Numbered from the stretch's first letter, positions 1 to 8,709 are shown. The stretch: 64,000 nt of DNA from JANNSO01 sp964485395 (GCA_964485395.1 CAZAJF010000022.1:1-64000), one strand, 5' to 3'. The notes: generated from the letters alone by a model not told the origin. Translations and numbers: made by a program.

Positions 1-842
1 ATATCGGGATGGTCTACGTCCAGGATGACCATTTTGGCGGCGCGCCTCGTGGTGCCGCCGGACTTGATGGCGCTGGCGGACCGGTCGGCTATTTTCAGGA
101 ACGAAAGGAGTCCGCTGGAAACTCCTCCTCCGGAAAGCGGCTCGTTCAGGCCGCGGATCTTGGAGAAATTGGAACCGGTGCCCGAACCGTACTTGAACAG
201 CCTGGCCTCGCGTTCGATGAGGCTCATGATGCCGCTCTCGTTGACGAGGTCGTCTTCTATATTAAGGATGAAACAGGCGTGCGGCTGGGGGCGTTCGTAC
301 GCGCTTGAGGATGCAACGACTTCGCCGCTCTTGGGGTCCACGAAATAGTGCCCTTGGGCCGGGCCTTCCAGGCCGTAGACCGCGTGAAGGCCGGTGTTGA
401 ACCACTGGGGGCTGTTGGGCGCGGCCATCTGATGGGCAAGCATGTAGCACATTTCGTCGTAGAATGCCGACTCGTCTTCCTTTGCGGTAAAATAGCCTGC
501 GCTCCTGCCCCAGAGCATCCAGGTATAGGCTAGCCGGTGAAACACCTGGCGCGCATCGCTTTCGCAGCCGGGCACGGGAGAGGTGCCTGCGAGGGTGTGC
601 TGGCTTTCGGGTACGAAGGTTTTCCAGGAATCGGCCTTGTCTGTGGGGACGCCCGCCTTGCGGAAATATTTCTGGGCAATGATGTCGGTAGCTATCTGGC
701 TCCAGGTTCCCGGCACGATGACGCCGTCCATGCGGAATACTGCCTTGCCGTCGCTCTTGCGTATCTCCGATACCCGTTTTTCCCATCGGATGTCCGCGTA
801 AGGCCCTTTTCCCGCTTTAGTAAACCTGCGCTCGATTTTCAT
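1..842 (-). CDS. nrdJ: Vitamin B12-dependent (class II) ribonucleotide reductase NrdJ, N-terminal part
   Basis: Partial gene: it starts at ATG 842 and runs off the left edge, so about 280 codons are visible. NrdJ reduces ribonucleotides to deoxyribonucleotides with adenosylcobalamin as radical generator and needs no oxygen. Reading the minus strand gives MKIERRFTKAGKGPYADIRW at the start, then the family-typical stretches AQKYFRKAGVP, APNSPQWFNTGL, GPAQGHYFVDPKSGEV, REARLFKYGSGTGSNFS, EPLSGGGVSSG and KSGGTTRRAAKMVILDVDHP. GGGAGG lies 5-10 bases before the ATG and fixes the start. A PduO-type cobalamin adenosyltransferase at 40359-40889 can supply the cofactor. Short open frames on either strand inside this region are shadows. 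The assignment is secure; the rest of the protein lies outside the window. Confidence 0.96.
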   Translation of the reverse strand, partial: MKIERRFTKAGKGPYADIRWEKRVSEIRKSDGKAVFRMDGVIVPGTWSQIATDIIAQKYFRKAGVPTDKADSWKTFVPESQHTLAGTSPVPGCESDARQVFHRLAYTWMLWGRSAGYFTAKEDESAFYDEMCYMLAHQMAAPNSPQWFNTGLHAVYGLEGPAQGHYFVDPKSGEVVASSSAYERPQPHACFILNIEDDLVNESGIMSLIEREARLFKYGSGTGSNFSKIRGLNEPLSGGGVSSGLLSFLKIADRSASAIKSGGTTRRAAKMVILDVDHPD

Positions 843-934
843 GCTTTCCTCCCAAAATTACCCGAGGGTACAATATATCGCATAGTTTTAAGTTTGGCTA
901 GGCACATATAGTATAGTTGTAAGGTTTTTTACCC

Positions 935-1083
935 AGGGACAGACCCTATCCGCTGGAACGATGGCGAAATGATGGTGCCTGTCCCCAACCACTTCGGGCT
1001 GAGGGACAGACCCCATCCGCTGAAACGACGGCGAAATGATGGTGCCTGTCCCCCAACCACTTCGGGCTGAGGGACAGGCACCC
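935..1083. repeat. Tandem repeat of a GGGACAG...CTGTCCC unit (REP/RAYT-like)
   Basis: Two near-identical copies of 67 and 68 bases start at 935 and 1002, and a truncated third begins at 1070. Each copy starts with agggacagacc and carries ggtgcctgtccc about 40 bases later, so the ends can pair as a hairpin. Copies differ by a few substitutions and one C. The repeat fills the gap between divergent nrdJ and the MFS gene (843-1168). Directly behind it, 1083-1115, three short copies of ggattta with a cca spacer occur. The GGGACAG/CTGTCCC termini resemble REP-type elements mobilised by RAYT (TnpA-REP) transposases; no such transposase gene is in the window. The link to RAYT is from memory of the motif only. 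Confidence 0.75.
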
Positions 1084-1168
1084 GGATTTATATCCAGGAT
1101 TTATACCCAGGATTTATCTGTAGCTTTTGGGCTTTACGCTCTCGATACCAAAGCATTATATTCACCCG

Positions 1169-2416
1169 ATGCAAACTAATTGGAAACGTAACACCGCTAT
1201 ATTTCTTTCAAGCCAGACGATCTCTCTTTTAGGCTCCTGTTTGGTACAGTATGCCCTCATGTGGCACGTGACACTTGAGACGAAATCCGGCCTCATGATG
1301 ACGCTGTACGTGATCTGCGGCTTTCTTCCAACGTTTATCGTGTCGCCCTTCGCCGGCGTCCTGGCCGATCGGCATGACCGGCGCAAGCTTATCGTGCTGG
1401 CGGACGCGATGATCGCCTTGGTTACGCTAGCCCTGGCCGTTGTTTTTACCTTGGGCGGTACCGCTCTCTGGCTGTTTTTTCTCGCTGCGGCCATCCGCGC
1501 AGTGGGCAGCGCCGTCCAGGGGCCGGCAGTCGGCGCGTTCCTGCCCCAACTCGTGCCCGAAGGCTCGCTCATGCGGGTCAGCGGCATCAACGGCTCCATC
1601 CAGTCCATCATCACGTTGGTGTCTCCCGCTCTCAGCGGCGTTCTCATGACCGTGGCCCCATTGCAGGTGGTTTTTTATATCGATGTGGTAACCGCCGTCA
1701 TCGCCATTTTCGTAATCCTGGTATTCCTGCGCGTACCGCCGCATAAAAAAGCCGCCGCGGCTCAGACTACTTCATATTTTGCCGACATGAAGCTTGGTAT
1801 CCGCTATATTAAGGATCATCGGTACTTAGTATCTTTTTTTCTTTTCATGGCCGTATTCCTGTTTCTTATAACCCCGGCAGCGTTTCTTACGCCGCTTCAG
1901 GCCGCGCGCACCTTCGGTCCGGACGTGTGGCGCCTTACCGCCATAGAGATCTGCTTTTCCGGCGGCATGATGCTCGGGGGCGTGCTCATCGCGTCGCTGG
2001 GCGGTTTCCGCAACCGCATGAAAACCCTGATCGTCGCCAGCATCGTAATGGCTGTATGCACGATAGCCTTGGGTTTCGTTCCCTTTTTCTGGTTGTACCT
2101 CGCGGTGATGGCGGTGTTCGGCGTGGCAATGCCCTTCTATAATACGCCGTCGTCGGTGATGATACAGGAACACGTGGAGCCCGAATTCCTCGGCCGCGTG
2201 TTCAGCGTCATGACCATGCTGTTTACCTCCATGATGCCGCTGGGGATGCTCGTATTCGGTCCGCTTGCGGAAATCATAAAGATCGAGTGGCTGCTCCTGG
2301 GAACCGGAGCGCTCATGCTGCTGCTCGTCTGCATCGTGCCGTTCAACAAAAAGCTCATGGAATACGGGTTAAAGCCTCATAAAGCCGATGCTCTACCGAT
2401 CGGTTCGCATGATTAA
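1169..2416 (+). CDS. MFS transporter, efflux type
   Basis: A 415-residue membrane protein with about 12 hydrophobic segments. The loop after the second segment reads GVLADRHDRRKL, the classic MFS motif A. The length and the ...GSAVQGPAVGAFLPQLVPEG... region fit the MefA/EntS-like exporter branch, which pumps drugs, macrolides or siderophores out by proton antiport; the substrate cannot be told. The frame is open from a TTG at 1127, but ATG 1169 starts right before the first amphipathic/TM stretch and is the more natural start, although no strong ribosome site is visible. The next gene, a membrane-bound LuxR-type regulator, starts 14 bases after the stop with its own AAGAGGA, so the two are probably cotranscribed and the regulator may control the pump. 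Confidence 0.88.
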   Translation: MQTNWKRNTAIFLSSQTISLLGSCLVQYALMWHVTLETKSGLMMTLYVICGFLPTFIVSPFAGVLADRHDRRKLIVLADAMIALVTLALAVVFTLGGTALWLFFLAAAIRAVGSAVQGPAVGAFLPQLVPEGSLMRVSGINGSIQSIITLVSPALSGVLMTVAPLQVVFYIDVVTAVIAIFVILVFLRVPPHKKAAAAQTTSYFADMKLGIRYIKDHRYLVSFFLFMAVFLFLITPAAFLTPLQAARTFGPDVWRLTAIEICFSGGMMLGGVLIASLGGFRNRMKTLIVASIVMAVCTIALGFVPFFWLYLAVMAVFGVAMPFYNTPSSVMIQEHVEPEFLGRVFSVMTMLFTSMMPLGMLVFGPLAEIIKIEWLLLGTGALMLLLVCIVPFNKKLMEYGLKPHKADALPIGSHD

Positions 2417-2430
2417 GAGGAATTCACCAC

Positions 2431-3360
2431 GTGCTTGAAGCTTTTTTTCTTTTCAATAGCATCGCGGTAGTCATCGGCATAAGCGCAACCACGGTGATGC
2501 TGATTCTCTATCTAAAAACCCGGCATCCGAAACTGCCGTCCACTATCACGACGAATTTCCTTTTAAGCTTGGCTGCGGTGGGGTATGCCATTGACCTGTA
2601 TTGCATGCTTACGGTCTACGATCCTGGGTTTTATCAAATACTATGGGAATCAATCAATTTTATAACCCTTGGAATAGTGTATTGCGCGCCAAAGATGTGC
2701 AGGCCGGGAACGATGACCGGTTTCACCCGCGCAAGCGAACGATTTTTTAGGATAAGCGCCGTTTTTTTGGGAATTTTAAAATTTGTCGGTTATGCGCTCA
2801 GATCCCCCGGATTCGGCGATGCCATCATAATAGCGCAAACCATGGACTTGAGCCTGCTCTGTTTATATTTTGGGGTAAGTTCGCTTGTCCATAAAAATGA
2901 GGCGACAGAAACCCATAAACTTCAGTATTTCAATGTTGCGCTTAAAATCAGCAAGATTTTAATGCTCGCGATGCTGCCAGCCTTGTTGTTGATAGATTTT
3001 TTTGGCTGGGCTCTTCCCTTTATGGCAAAATTGACTTCGCAAGGGTTTTCCGTCATGCCCGCGTTTCTGATCTCTTTTAGTTTGAGCATGCTTTTAAGCT
3101 CGGTTAAGGAGATACTGGAACCCGGTGAAAAACCGAATCCTTTTTTCGTATCCGAGAGCATGCTTAAAAAATACAGTATTTCAAAAAGAGAAGCAGAAAT
3201 AGCCCCGCTGATCGTTGAGTGCCTGAGCTATCAAGAAATCGCTGACAAGCTGTTTATTTCGGTAAGTACGGTAAGGTCGCATATCGTCCACCTTTATCAG
3301 AAGACCAATACGAATTCCCGGCTTGAGCTTTCACGGTTATTGCGCGAAGCCAAGCCGTGA
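2431..3360 (+). CDS. Membrane-anchored LuxR-family transcriptional regulator
   Basis: 309 residues. The first about 225 residues are hydrophobic, with roughly seven predicted membrane helices separated by short loops. The last about 60 form a LuxR/GerE helix-turn-helix: YSISKREAEIAPLIVECLS, YQEIADKLFISVSTVRSHI and VHLYQKTNTNSRLEL contain the usual recognition helix and its neighbours. There is no phospho-receiver domain, so the membrane part is probably the sensor. The start is GTG 2431, with AAGAGGA at 2415-2421. The gene follows the MFS transporter by 14 bases. Ligand and targets are unknown; regulation of the adjacent pump is an inference from position. Confidence 0.85.
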   Translation: MLEAFFLFNSIAVVIGISATTVMLILYLKTRHPKLPSTITTNFLLSLAAVGYAIDLYCMLTVYDPGFYQILWESINFITLGIVYCAPKMCRPGTMTGFTRASERFFRISAVFLGILKFVGYALRSPGFGDAIIIAQTMDLSLLCLYFGVSSLVHKNEATETHKLQYFNVALKISKILMLAMLPALLLIDFFGWALPFMAKLTSQGFSVMPAFLISFSLSMLLSSVKEILEPGEKPNPFFVSESMLKKYSISKREAEIAPLIVECLSYQEIADKLFISVSTVRSHIVHLYQKTNTNSRLELSRLLREAKP

Positions 3361-3479
3361 CCCGAGCGCTTTTTAGCTAATCAGCTTTTTATATGATGCG
3401 CATTTTAGGAGCAGGTGTATACTCTTCCGATAGTACCGATAGAAATTGCGGTACCTTATGCCAATCTGGAGGAATATCG

Positions 3480-6089
3480 ATGAAAAAAAGCCTCGTTGTT
3501 TTTTTATGCAAGCTCGCGTTGGCGAGTCTCGTGCTGCTCGCCGGAATTTCCTGTAAACCGGTTGTGGACCCTATTGTCGATCCGGTAGTCTCAGGCAGGA
3601 AAGAGGTATTGAAAAAACTCGGTTTGCCTGTAGATGAATCCGCTCCTACGAACGCGAACGGTATTCCTGTTACGGGAGATGAAAATCCGCTCGGTAAAAA
3701 GATCTCTAAATTTTTTATCCAGAACGAGCTTTTTTTGGCCGGTGCCAACATCGCGGCCTCCGGTTCGGTTCCTGCCTTAGGCAGATATTCCGTAGTGGAG
3801 TCGGATAAAGACGGCACTCTTACTGAAATAGCGAAATTTTCGGAGGCGGATTCGGCGGCGTGGCTGCTCCTTCCTAAAAAAAGCGTCGCGGCCGATATCA
3901 ACCGGGACGGAAAGGACGAAATCGTTACCGCGGTTTTCAATGGGCCGGCCAAGACAATACAATTTAAATATACCGATGCTAGCGGAGCCATGCAGACGAA
4001 ATTACTGGAAGCCCAGACCTTCATGACAGATTTCGGTGCTAGCCCGCGAACGGCCAACAATAGCTGGTTTACCGATGAAATCTTCATGCGCGACTTTGAA
4101 TCCGCGGATTTCAACAACGACGGCAATCCGGAATTCGTTCTCAGTTGCTTCAAGCAGGTACTGATACTTGATACCGCCTTTACTGTAATTGGAAGTTTCG
4201 AGGTGGAGGACAACGAAGCCAAAGCCCCATATGTCCGCATCGCCGCAGGCGACCTCAACGGCGACGAATACGCAGATCTCGTGCTCGTCAACGGAAGAAG
4301 CGTTAGAGTAGACATAAATAATGTAAACTCTAACTATTCGAAGCCCAGTAAGTATTTTATTTTTGCCGGAGGGCCTGCGGGATTAGGCATACCCGTAGGA
4401 GCTGCCAATCTGACCAACTATGCCAAGCTTTCCGGGGTCTTGAGCGGTGAGAGCACGACTTACTGCTCAGGTGAAGTTGCCCTGGCGGACTATAACGGCG
4501 ACGGCTTGAACGAGCTCGTTTTTGCCGGAATTAAGGCCGATAGCGGTTTTGATTATGATTATTATGCTGCTTTTGATGCTGGATGGGCTCGATTGACCCG
4601 GGGCATTTCCATCCTGGACCCCTTTAACGAGACAAGCAAGGCATGGATCATGACGTATCCCGTTAAGGACTTGAGCCTCGGTGAGCTGCGGGCCTATTCG
4701 TACAATTCGCTGTATCCCAGGAATTTATATGTTCCCCGCATCGCGGTGGGACGTTTCGACGGCGGCAAAAAAGACATGTTCCTGGTGATAGACAAGATAT
4801 ATAAAATTAATGACAGCAAGGAACTGGTGCCCTGGGACAATCAGCCCTACTCGTCGTCGGGCAGCTTCTTCAACGGCATGCTCTACGACCAGGCCGTGGC
4901 GGGCGACATCACCGGCGACGGCGCGGCCGACTTGATCTACTTTACCTACGACCAGATGCCGTATTACACGGCAGGAGGCCCCGAAGACAAAGGCATGAAC
5001 CGCATCAATTCCCTGGTGATATGGGGCAAGGACTCAGGCGGTGCCTACAAGGCCCTGCAGACGATTCCCGTTACATCGTCCAACGAATATCCCAGCCTCG
5101 CACTGGCCAACGTAGACGACGACAGTCTGGTCGTGGAATACGACCATTTTACGCAAAGCTATTCAGATCCTAAAATCCTTACGGTGCTGGCATCGCCGCC
5201 CTATAACGCCGCCATGGACATCAGCAACAGCTCGACGTCCTATTCGCTGAGCACCGGCACCACCGTCAGCAATTCCGGCCGCCTCGGATTTTACGTCGGC
5301 GGGTCGCTGGGCGTTACCGGCAGCTGGGACGCCGTCCTCGGCGGCGCGACGGGCGCATCCTGGGGCTTTGACGTCAGGGCTACCACGCAGGCCGACTTCA
5401 GCTGGGGATGGGGCTTTGAGGAAGCAACAGAAGACTCCAAGACCTATACCGTAAATGCCGGTTCCGACCAAGTGATCTTTTCCGGGTTTCCCATCGATAC
5501 CTACGTGTATAAGATCCTGTCCGCCCCGGCTGCGTACATAGCGGAAAACGGTTTGTTCGTAACCATCAACATCCCCCGCAAACCCGAAGCGGCTTCCATG
5601 GAACTGAGCGCTTACAACGCCATCGTAGAGGAGAAATACAGGATACCCGCCACGCTGATAAACCATACTTTAGGCAATCCGTATACCTATTACTCGGCGG
5701 CCCAGAAAGCCGCCCTGCAAACGGAAGGCGCCGGCAAGGGCGGGTACATGTTCTCAAACAGCACGATGCCCGTGGCTCAGGGCAGCGCCGCCACAGGCTT
5801 GTCCACGTCCAAGACCGCAACCAAGTTCGACAGTTTCGACTTTGACCTGTCCATCGGCGTCGTCGCGCAATTTACGCTTACCTATGCCGTTTTCTCGATC
5901 GAGGGCGGCATGACCGGCGGCTACAGCTACGAGCACAGCGCAGGTACGGGAACCACCGTGGAAGGCGTCGTGGGCTGCATCGCCGACGCGAAGGTTTGGG
6001 GAGAGAATAAATTCAACTGGGGCCTGATGATGGTACCCAAAACCTTCGGCGACCAAAAATTCAGTTTCGTCACCTATTGGGTGGAATAG
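3480..6089 (+). CDS. FG-GAP/VCBS-repeat surface lipoprotein
   Basis: 869 residues. ATG 3480 is chosen over the in-frame ATG 3393 because TGGAGG sits just upstream and a lipoprotein signal follows directly: MKKSLVVFLCKLALASLVLL then AGISC, with Cys25 as lipidated residue. Five calcium-loop-like FG-GAP/VCBS blades are visible: AADINRDGKDEIVTA near residue 137, SADFNNDGNPEFVLS near 206, AAGDLNGDEYADLVLV near 254, LADYNGDGLNELVFAG near 334 and VAGDITGDGAADLIYF near 471. They suggest an integrin-type beta-propeller. The last about 270 residues are rich in Gly, Ser, Thr and aromatic residues in alternating strands and match nothing I recognise. Function is unknown; binding of surface or matrix ligands is a guess from the fold. 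Confidence 0.82.
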   Translation: MKKSLVVFLCKLALASLVLLAGISCKPVVDPIVDPVVSGRKEVLKKLGLPVDESAPTNANGIPVTGDENPLGKKISKFFIQNELFLAGANIAASGSVPALGRYSVVESDKDGTLTEIAKFSEADSAAWLLLPKKSVAADINRDGKDEIVTAVFNGPAKTIQFKYTDASGAMQTKLLEAQTFMTDFGASPRTANNSWFTDEIFMRDFESADFNNDGNPEFVLSCFKQVLILDTAFTVIGSFEVEDNEAKAPYVRIAAGDLNGDEYADLVLVNGRSVRVDINNVNSNYSKPSKYFIFAGGPAGLGIPVGAANLTNYAKLSGVLSGESTTYCSGEVALADYNGDGLNELVFAGIKADSGFDYDYYAAFDAGWARLTRGISILDPFNETSKAWIMTYPVKDLSLGELRAYSYNSLYPRNLYVPRIAVGRFDGGKKDMFLVIDKIYKINDSKELVPWDNQPYSSSGSFFNGMLYDQAVAGDITGDGAADLIYFTYDQMPYYTAGGPEDKGMNRINSLVIWGKDSGGAYKALQTIPVTSSNEYPSLALANVDDDSLVVEYDHFTQSYSDPKILTVLASPPYNAAMDISNSSTSYSLSTGTTVSNSGRLGFYVGGSLGVTGSWDAVLGGATGASWGFDVRATTQADFSWGWGFEEATEDSKTYTVNAGSDQVIFSGFPIDTYVYKILSAPAAYIAENGLFVTINIPRKPEAASMELSAYNAIVEEKYRIPATLINHTLGNPYTYYSAAQKAALQTEGAGKGGYMFSNSTMPVAQGSAATGLSTSKTATKFDSFDFDLSIGVVAQFTLTYAVFSIEGGMTGGYSYEHSAGTGTTVEGVVGCIADAKVWGENKFNWGLMMVPKTFGDQKFSFVTYWVE

Positions 6090-6104
6090 CGTCTTTCAGA
6101 CCTT

Positions 6105-6136
6105 AAAACCCGCACCCCGAGTTTTTCGGGGGCGGG
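6105..6136 (-). terminator. Intrinsic terminator of the beta-glucosidase gene
   Basis: Arms 6109-6120 and 6126-6136 pair as an 11-bp GC-rich stem (cccgc and ccccga against tcgggg and gcggg) with one bulged base. Read on the minus strand the stem is followed by TTTT (6108-6105). It lies just downstream of the stop at 6144 and between two converging genes. On the plus strand there is no T-run, so it may serve the lipoprotein gene only weakly. Confidence 0.8.
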
Positions 6137-6143
6137 CTATGCG

Positions 6144-7475
6144 TCAATAACCGGCGATTACGTCCCGGTAGTAATAATAGCTGTCCTTGGGAACCCGTTC
6201 CAGATTTCGGTAGTCGCAGTAGACGATGCCGAAGCGCTTGGAATAGCCCATGGCCCACTCGAAATTGTCGATAAAGGACCAGACGAAGTAGCCGCGCAGG
6301 TTGACCCCTTCCGCCCGGGCGCGCGAACAGGCTTCCAGATGGGAGCGCAGGTAGTCGATCCTGCGGGAATCGTGCACGCGCCGGATGCCGTTTTCCAAGA
6401 CGGCAACGTCGTCTTCGGCGCTGCCGTTTTCGGTTACGTAGATTGGAATGCCTCCCGATTCCGCGGCAAGCCATTTCAGTAGCCTGTAGAAGCCGTCGGG
6501 TACGATGGGCCAACCCATAGCCGTTACGGCTTCCCAGGAGGGAACCGTCCGTATCTTTTCGGGGGCGCTCTCGTCCAGGGTTACCGTGCTTTCCGAATAG
6601 TAATTAAGTCCCACGAAGTCCATCGCGCCGGCGATGAGGGCCATATCGCCGTCTTCAATAGGAAGCTCGATATTTTCAGCGTCGATGAATGCCGCGGGGT
6701 AGCCTTTCCCGAAAACCGGACCGGAAAACATCCGCGAGTCCCGGTCGGCGGCACGTTCCGCCGCCTTGATATCTTCTGGGCTTTTCGTGGCGGGGCGCGG
6801 CGTCATGAGGTTCAGCACTATGCCGATTCCACCTGGTATCTCGGCTTCGCGGAACGCCCGAACGGCCAGGCCGTGGGCAAGGTTCAGGTGGTGTATTGCC
6901 CTGTAGGCAGTATTTTTATCCGTAAGGCCGGGTGCGTGGATTCCGTCCCGGTAACCCAGGTACGCGGAGCACCAGGGTTCGTTGAGCGTAATCCATTTGA
7001 GCACGGTACCGCCGAACTCGCGGAAACAGATTTGCGCATAGGAAGCAAAAGCAAAAGCGGTGTCGCGGTTCGCCCAGCCGCCGTTGTCCTGGAGCGCTTG
7101 GGGAAGATCCCAGTGGTAGAGCGTGGCCGCCGGTTCGATTCCCGCCGCACGCAAAGCCGCGATGAGACGCTTGTAATAGGCGATGCCGTCCGAGTTTACG
7201 GTTCCTGTACCTTCGGGAACGATGCGCGGCCAGGCGATGGAAAATCGGTACGCCTGAATGCCCGCCGCTTTCATGAGCGCGATGTCCTCGGGGTAGCGGT
7301 GGTACTGGTCGCAGGAAACATCGCCGTTGTCGCCGGCGTATACCGTGCCCGGAGTGCGGCAGAATCGATCCCAGATGCTTTCGCCCCGGCCGTCTTCCCG
7401 CGCCGCCCCCTCTACCTGGAAACTGGCGGTAGCGGCACCCCAGAGGAAGTCTTTCGGAAAATCGGGCTTGGCCAT
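6144..7475 (-). CDS. Glycoside hydrolase family 1 beta-glucosidase
   Basis: 443 residues, the normal length for GH1. It hydrolyses terminal beta-linked glucose (or related sugars) from oligosaccharides in the cytoplasm. The N-terminal signature FLWGAATASFQVEGA is present, WITLNEP carries the acid/base Glu166 and IYVTENG the nucleophile Glu349, so the retaining mechanism is intact. There is no signal peptide and no phospho-sugar-specific feature that I can point to. ATG 7475 is preceded by AGGAG. The gene stands alone, with its own terminator at 6105-6136; no transporter or PTS gene adjoins it. Aryl-phospho-beta-glucosidase or beta-galactosidase activity cannot be excluded. Confidence 0.95.
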   Translation of the reverse strand: MAKPDFPKDFLWGAATASFQVEGAAREDGRGESIWDRFCRTPGTVYAGDNGDVSCDQYHRYPEDIALMKAAGIQAYRFSIAWPRIVPEGTGTVNSDGIAYYKRLIAALRAAGIEPAATLYHWDLPQALQDNGGWANRDTAFAFASYAQICFREFGGTVLKWITLNEPWCSAYLGYRDGIHAPGLTDKNTAYRAIHHLNLAHGLAVRAFREAEIPGGIGIVLNLMTPRPATKSPEDIKAAERAADRDSRMFSGPVFGKGYPAAFIDAENIELPIEDGDMALIAGAMDFVGLNYYSESTVTLDESAPEKIRTVPSWEAVTAMGWPIVPDGFYRLLKWLAAESGGIPIYVTENGSAEDDVAVLENGIRRVHDSRRIDYLRSHLEACSRARAEGVNLRGYFVWSFIDNFEWAMGYSKRFGIVYCDYRNLERVPKDSYYYYRDVIAGY

Positions 7476-7785
7476 GGTCGTCTCCTGTGGTTACTGCAAA
7501 GTTGGGGTTTATCGTAGCTGATGCACCATATTTTCGCAATCCGCCTTCCATCGGAATATCATCCGCCGTCTTTGAAAAAAATGTGCGATATTGTTTTTCG
7601 GTATTGGGTCAATTCTTGATGACTGGCCGCCAGGTTTCGGGTAAGCGCGATTCAGTATCACGCACGCTCGTGCAGGCCTGGCGTCCCAGTTCAAGCTTCG
7701 CCGGAAAGGCAATTCTGCAGCCCATGCCGAAGCTGATTTCGCTGCCGTGCACCGTTACCCTGGCGGCAAAACCGGCGGGAATGGT
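7476..7785. other. 310-base gap without a convincing gene
   Basis: Between the start of the beta-glucosidase gene and the stop of the solute-binding protein gene. Open frames here are short and overlap on both strands. On the minus strand the frame of the solute-binding protein stays open for about 58 more codons after its TAA (7786-7788), beginning TIPAGFAARVTVHGS. It could be the remnant of a longer C-terminus or chance. The promoter of the beta-glucosidase gene must also lie here; no consensus -35/-10 pair was found. Confidence 0.5.
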
Positions 7786-8547
7786 TTATTCGGCGCGCAG
7801 GTATTCCCGTACGATTTTATTCCATGCTCCCGACGCTTTTAATTTTGCCAGGCCTTTATTGAACGTATCGACGAATGTCTGGTTTCCAGCAGGCTTTCGG
7901 CCCAGCATGAGGCAGTAATCCCAATTTTCTATCGGTTTGGGGTCAAAGGCGATGCGAGCGGCTTCTTCGGGCTTGAACTGTCTACGGAGCATATCCTCCC
8001 CGACGATTCGGTCCAGAGAGAACACATCGATGACGCCGAGCAGGAGCAGCCGGAAATTATCCGATTCGGTGTTCGCCAGCGCCATGGACAGGGGAATCCC
8101 CGTTTTTTTTGCCTCTTCGAACCACGGGTAGGAACCGGATCGCAGTCCTCCGATTCGCAGCCCCGAGAGATCGGCGAAGCTCGTCCAGCGAAACGGTTTT
8201 TCCCTGAGATGATAAAACACGGCGGTTCCCGATATCACGACGTCGCTGAAGTAGAAATCGCGCTCGCGCTCCGGTGTACGAACCCATAATAGGCTGGCTT
8301 CCACCGTGCCGGCTTCCAGCATCGCCTGGGCGCGCACCCACGGAACAAAAATGAATTCAGGTTTTACGCCTTGGAGCGCGAAGGCCTCCGTCATGATTCG
8401 CGCGGCAAGGCCTTTATTAGCGGCGCTTGAGTCTAAATATGGAGGCCACTCGCCAACCGCGACGCGAATGAGAACCTGGGCGGGCAAGCTTGCTGCCAAA
8501 AGAAACAGCGCACAGGCAATTGCCGTGATTCTGAATGGAGTACGCAC
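7786..8547 (-). CDS. Periplasmic solute-binding protein, family 3 (SBP_bac_3)
   Basis: 253 residues with a clear Sec signal peptide (MRTPFRITAIACALFLLAAS followed by LPAQ). After it comes VAVGEWPPYLDSSAANKGLA, typical of the first lobe of family-3 binding proteins, which carry polar amino acids or related molecules. The family-type motif of a second lobe near GLRSGSYPWFEEAKKTG is also present. There is no lipobox. No ABC permease or ATPase gene is next to it, so it may be an orphan binding protein or serve a distant transporter; some relatives are sensors. The upstream gene on the plus strand is divergent, and its strong promoter (8644-8671) lies about 100 bases from this start. Confidence 0.85.
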   Translation of the reverse strand: MRTPFRITAIACALFLLAASLPAQVLIRVAVGEWPPYLDSSAANKGLAARIMTEAFALQGVKPEFIFVPWVRAQAMLEAGTVEASLLWVRTPERERDFYFSDVVISGTAVFYHLREKPFRWTSFADLSGLRIGGLRSGSYPWFEEAKKTGIPLSMALANTESDNFRLLLLGVIDVFSLDRIVGEDMLRRQFKPEEAARIAFDPKPIENWDYCLMLGRKPAGNQTFVDTFNKGLAKLKASGAWNKIVREYLRAE

Positions 8548-8643
8548 GATCGTATTCTCCTTGCCGGATATGAAGTATCAATCCTTTTCCTAAAAAAAGC
8601 AATTCCCGCATGACGCTCGCTTCGTGGACGGCGAGATCCAAAC

Positions 8644-8671
8644 TTGACATATCCGGCCGGTGAAGTATACT
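8644..8671 (+). promoter_or_regulatory. Near-consensus sigma70-type promoter of the M16C protease gene
   Basis: TTGACA (8644-8649), a 16-base spacer and TATACT (8666-8671). The expected start point near 8679 leaves a leader of about 30 bases with AGAGG before ATG 8710. The frame of the protease is also open from the TTG of the -35 box, which is why the longer start is rejected. Confidence 0.82.
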
Positions 8672-8709
8672 GGCCGCTCCATATCTTCAAAAATAAAAGA
8701 GGCCATTTC

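Noticed and set aside
843..930. NrdR box or cobalamin riboswitch before nrdJ
   Set aside because: AT-rich sequence with partly symmetrical patches, but no box pair with the right spacing and no riboswitch core in the short leader.
3393..3479. Start of the FG-GAP lipoprotein at ATG 3393
   Set aside because: It would bury the lipoprotein signal peptide 29 residues inside; ATG 3480 has TGGAGG and starts the signal directly.
8644..8709. Longer M16 protease with start at TTG 8644
   Set aside because: The TTG is part of the -35 box of a near-consensus promoter; ATG 8710 has a ribosome site.
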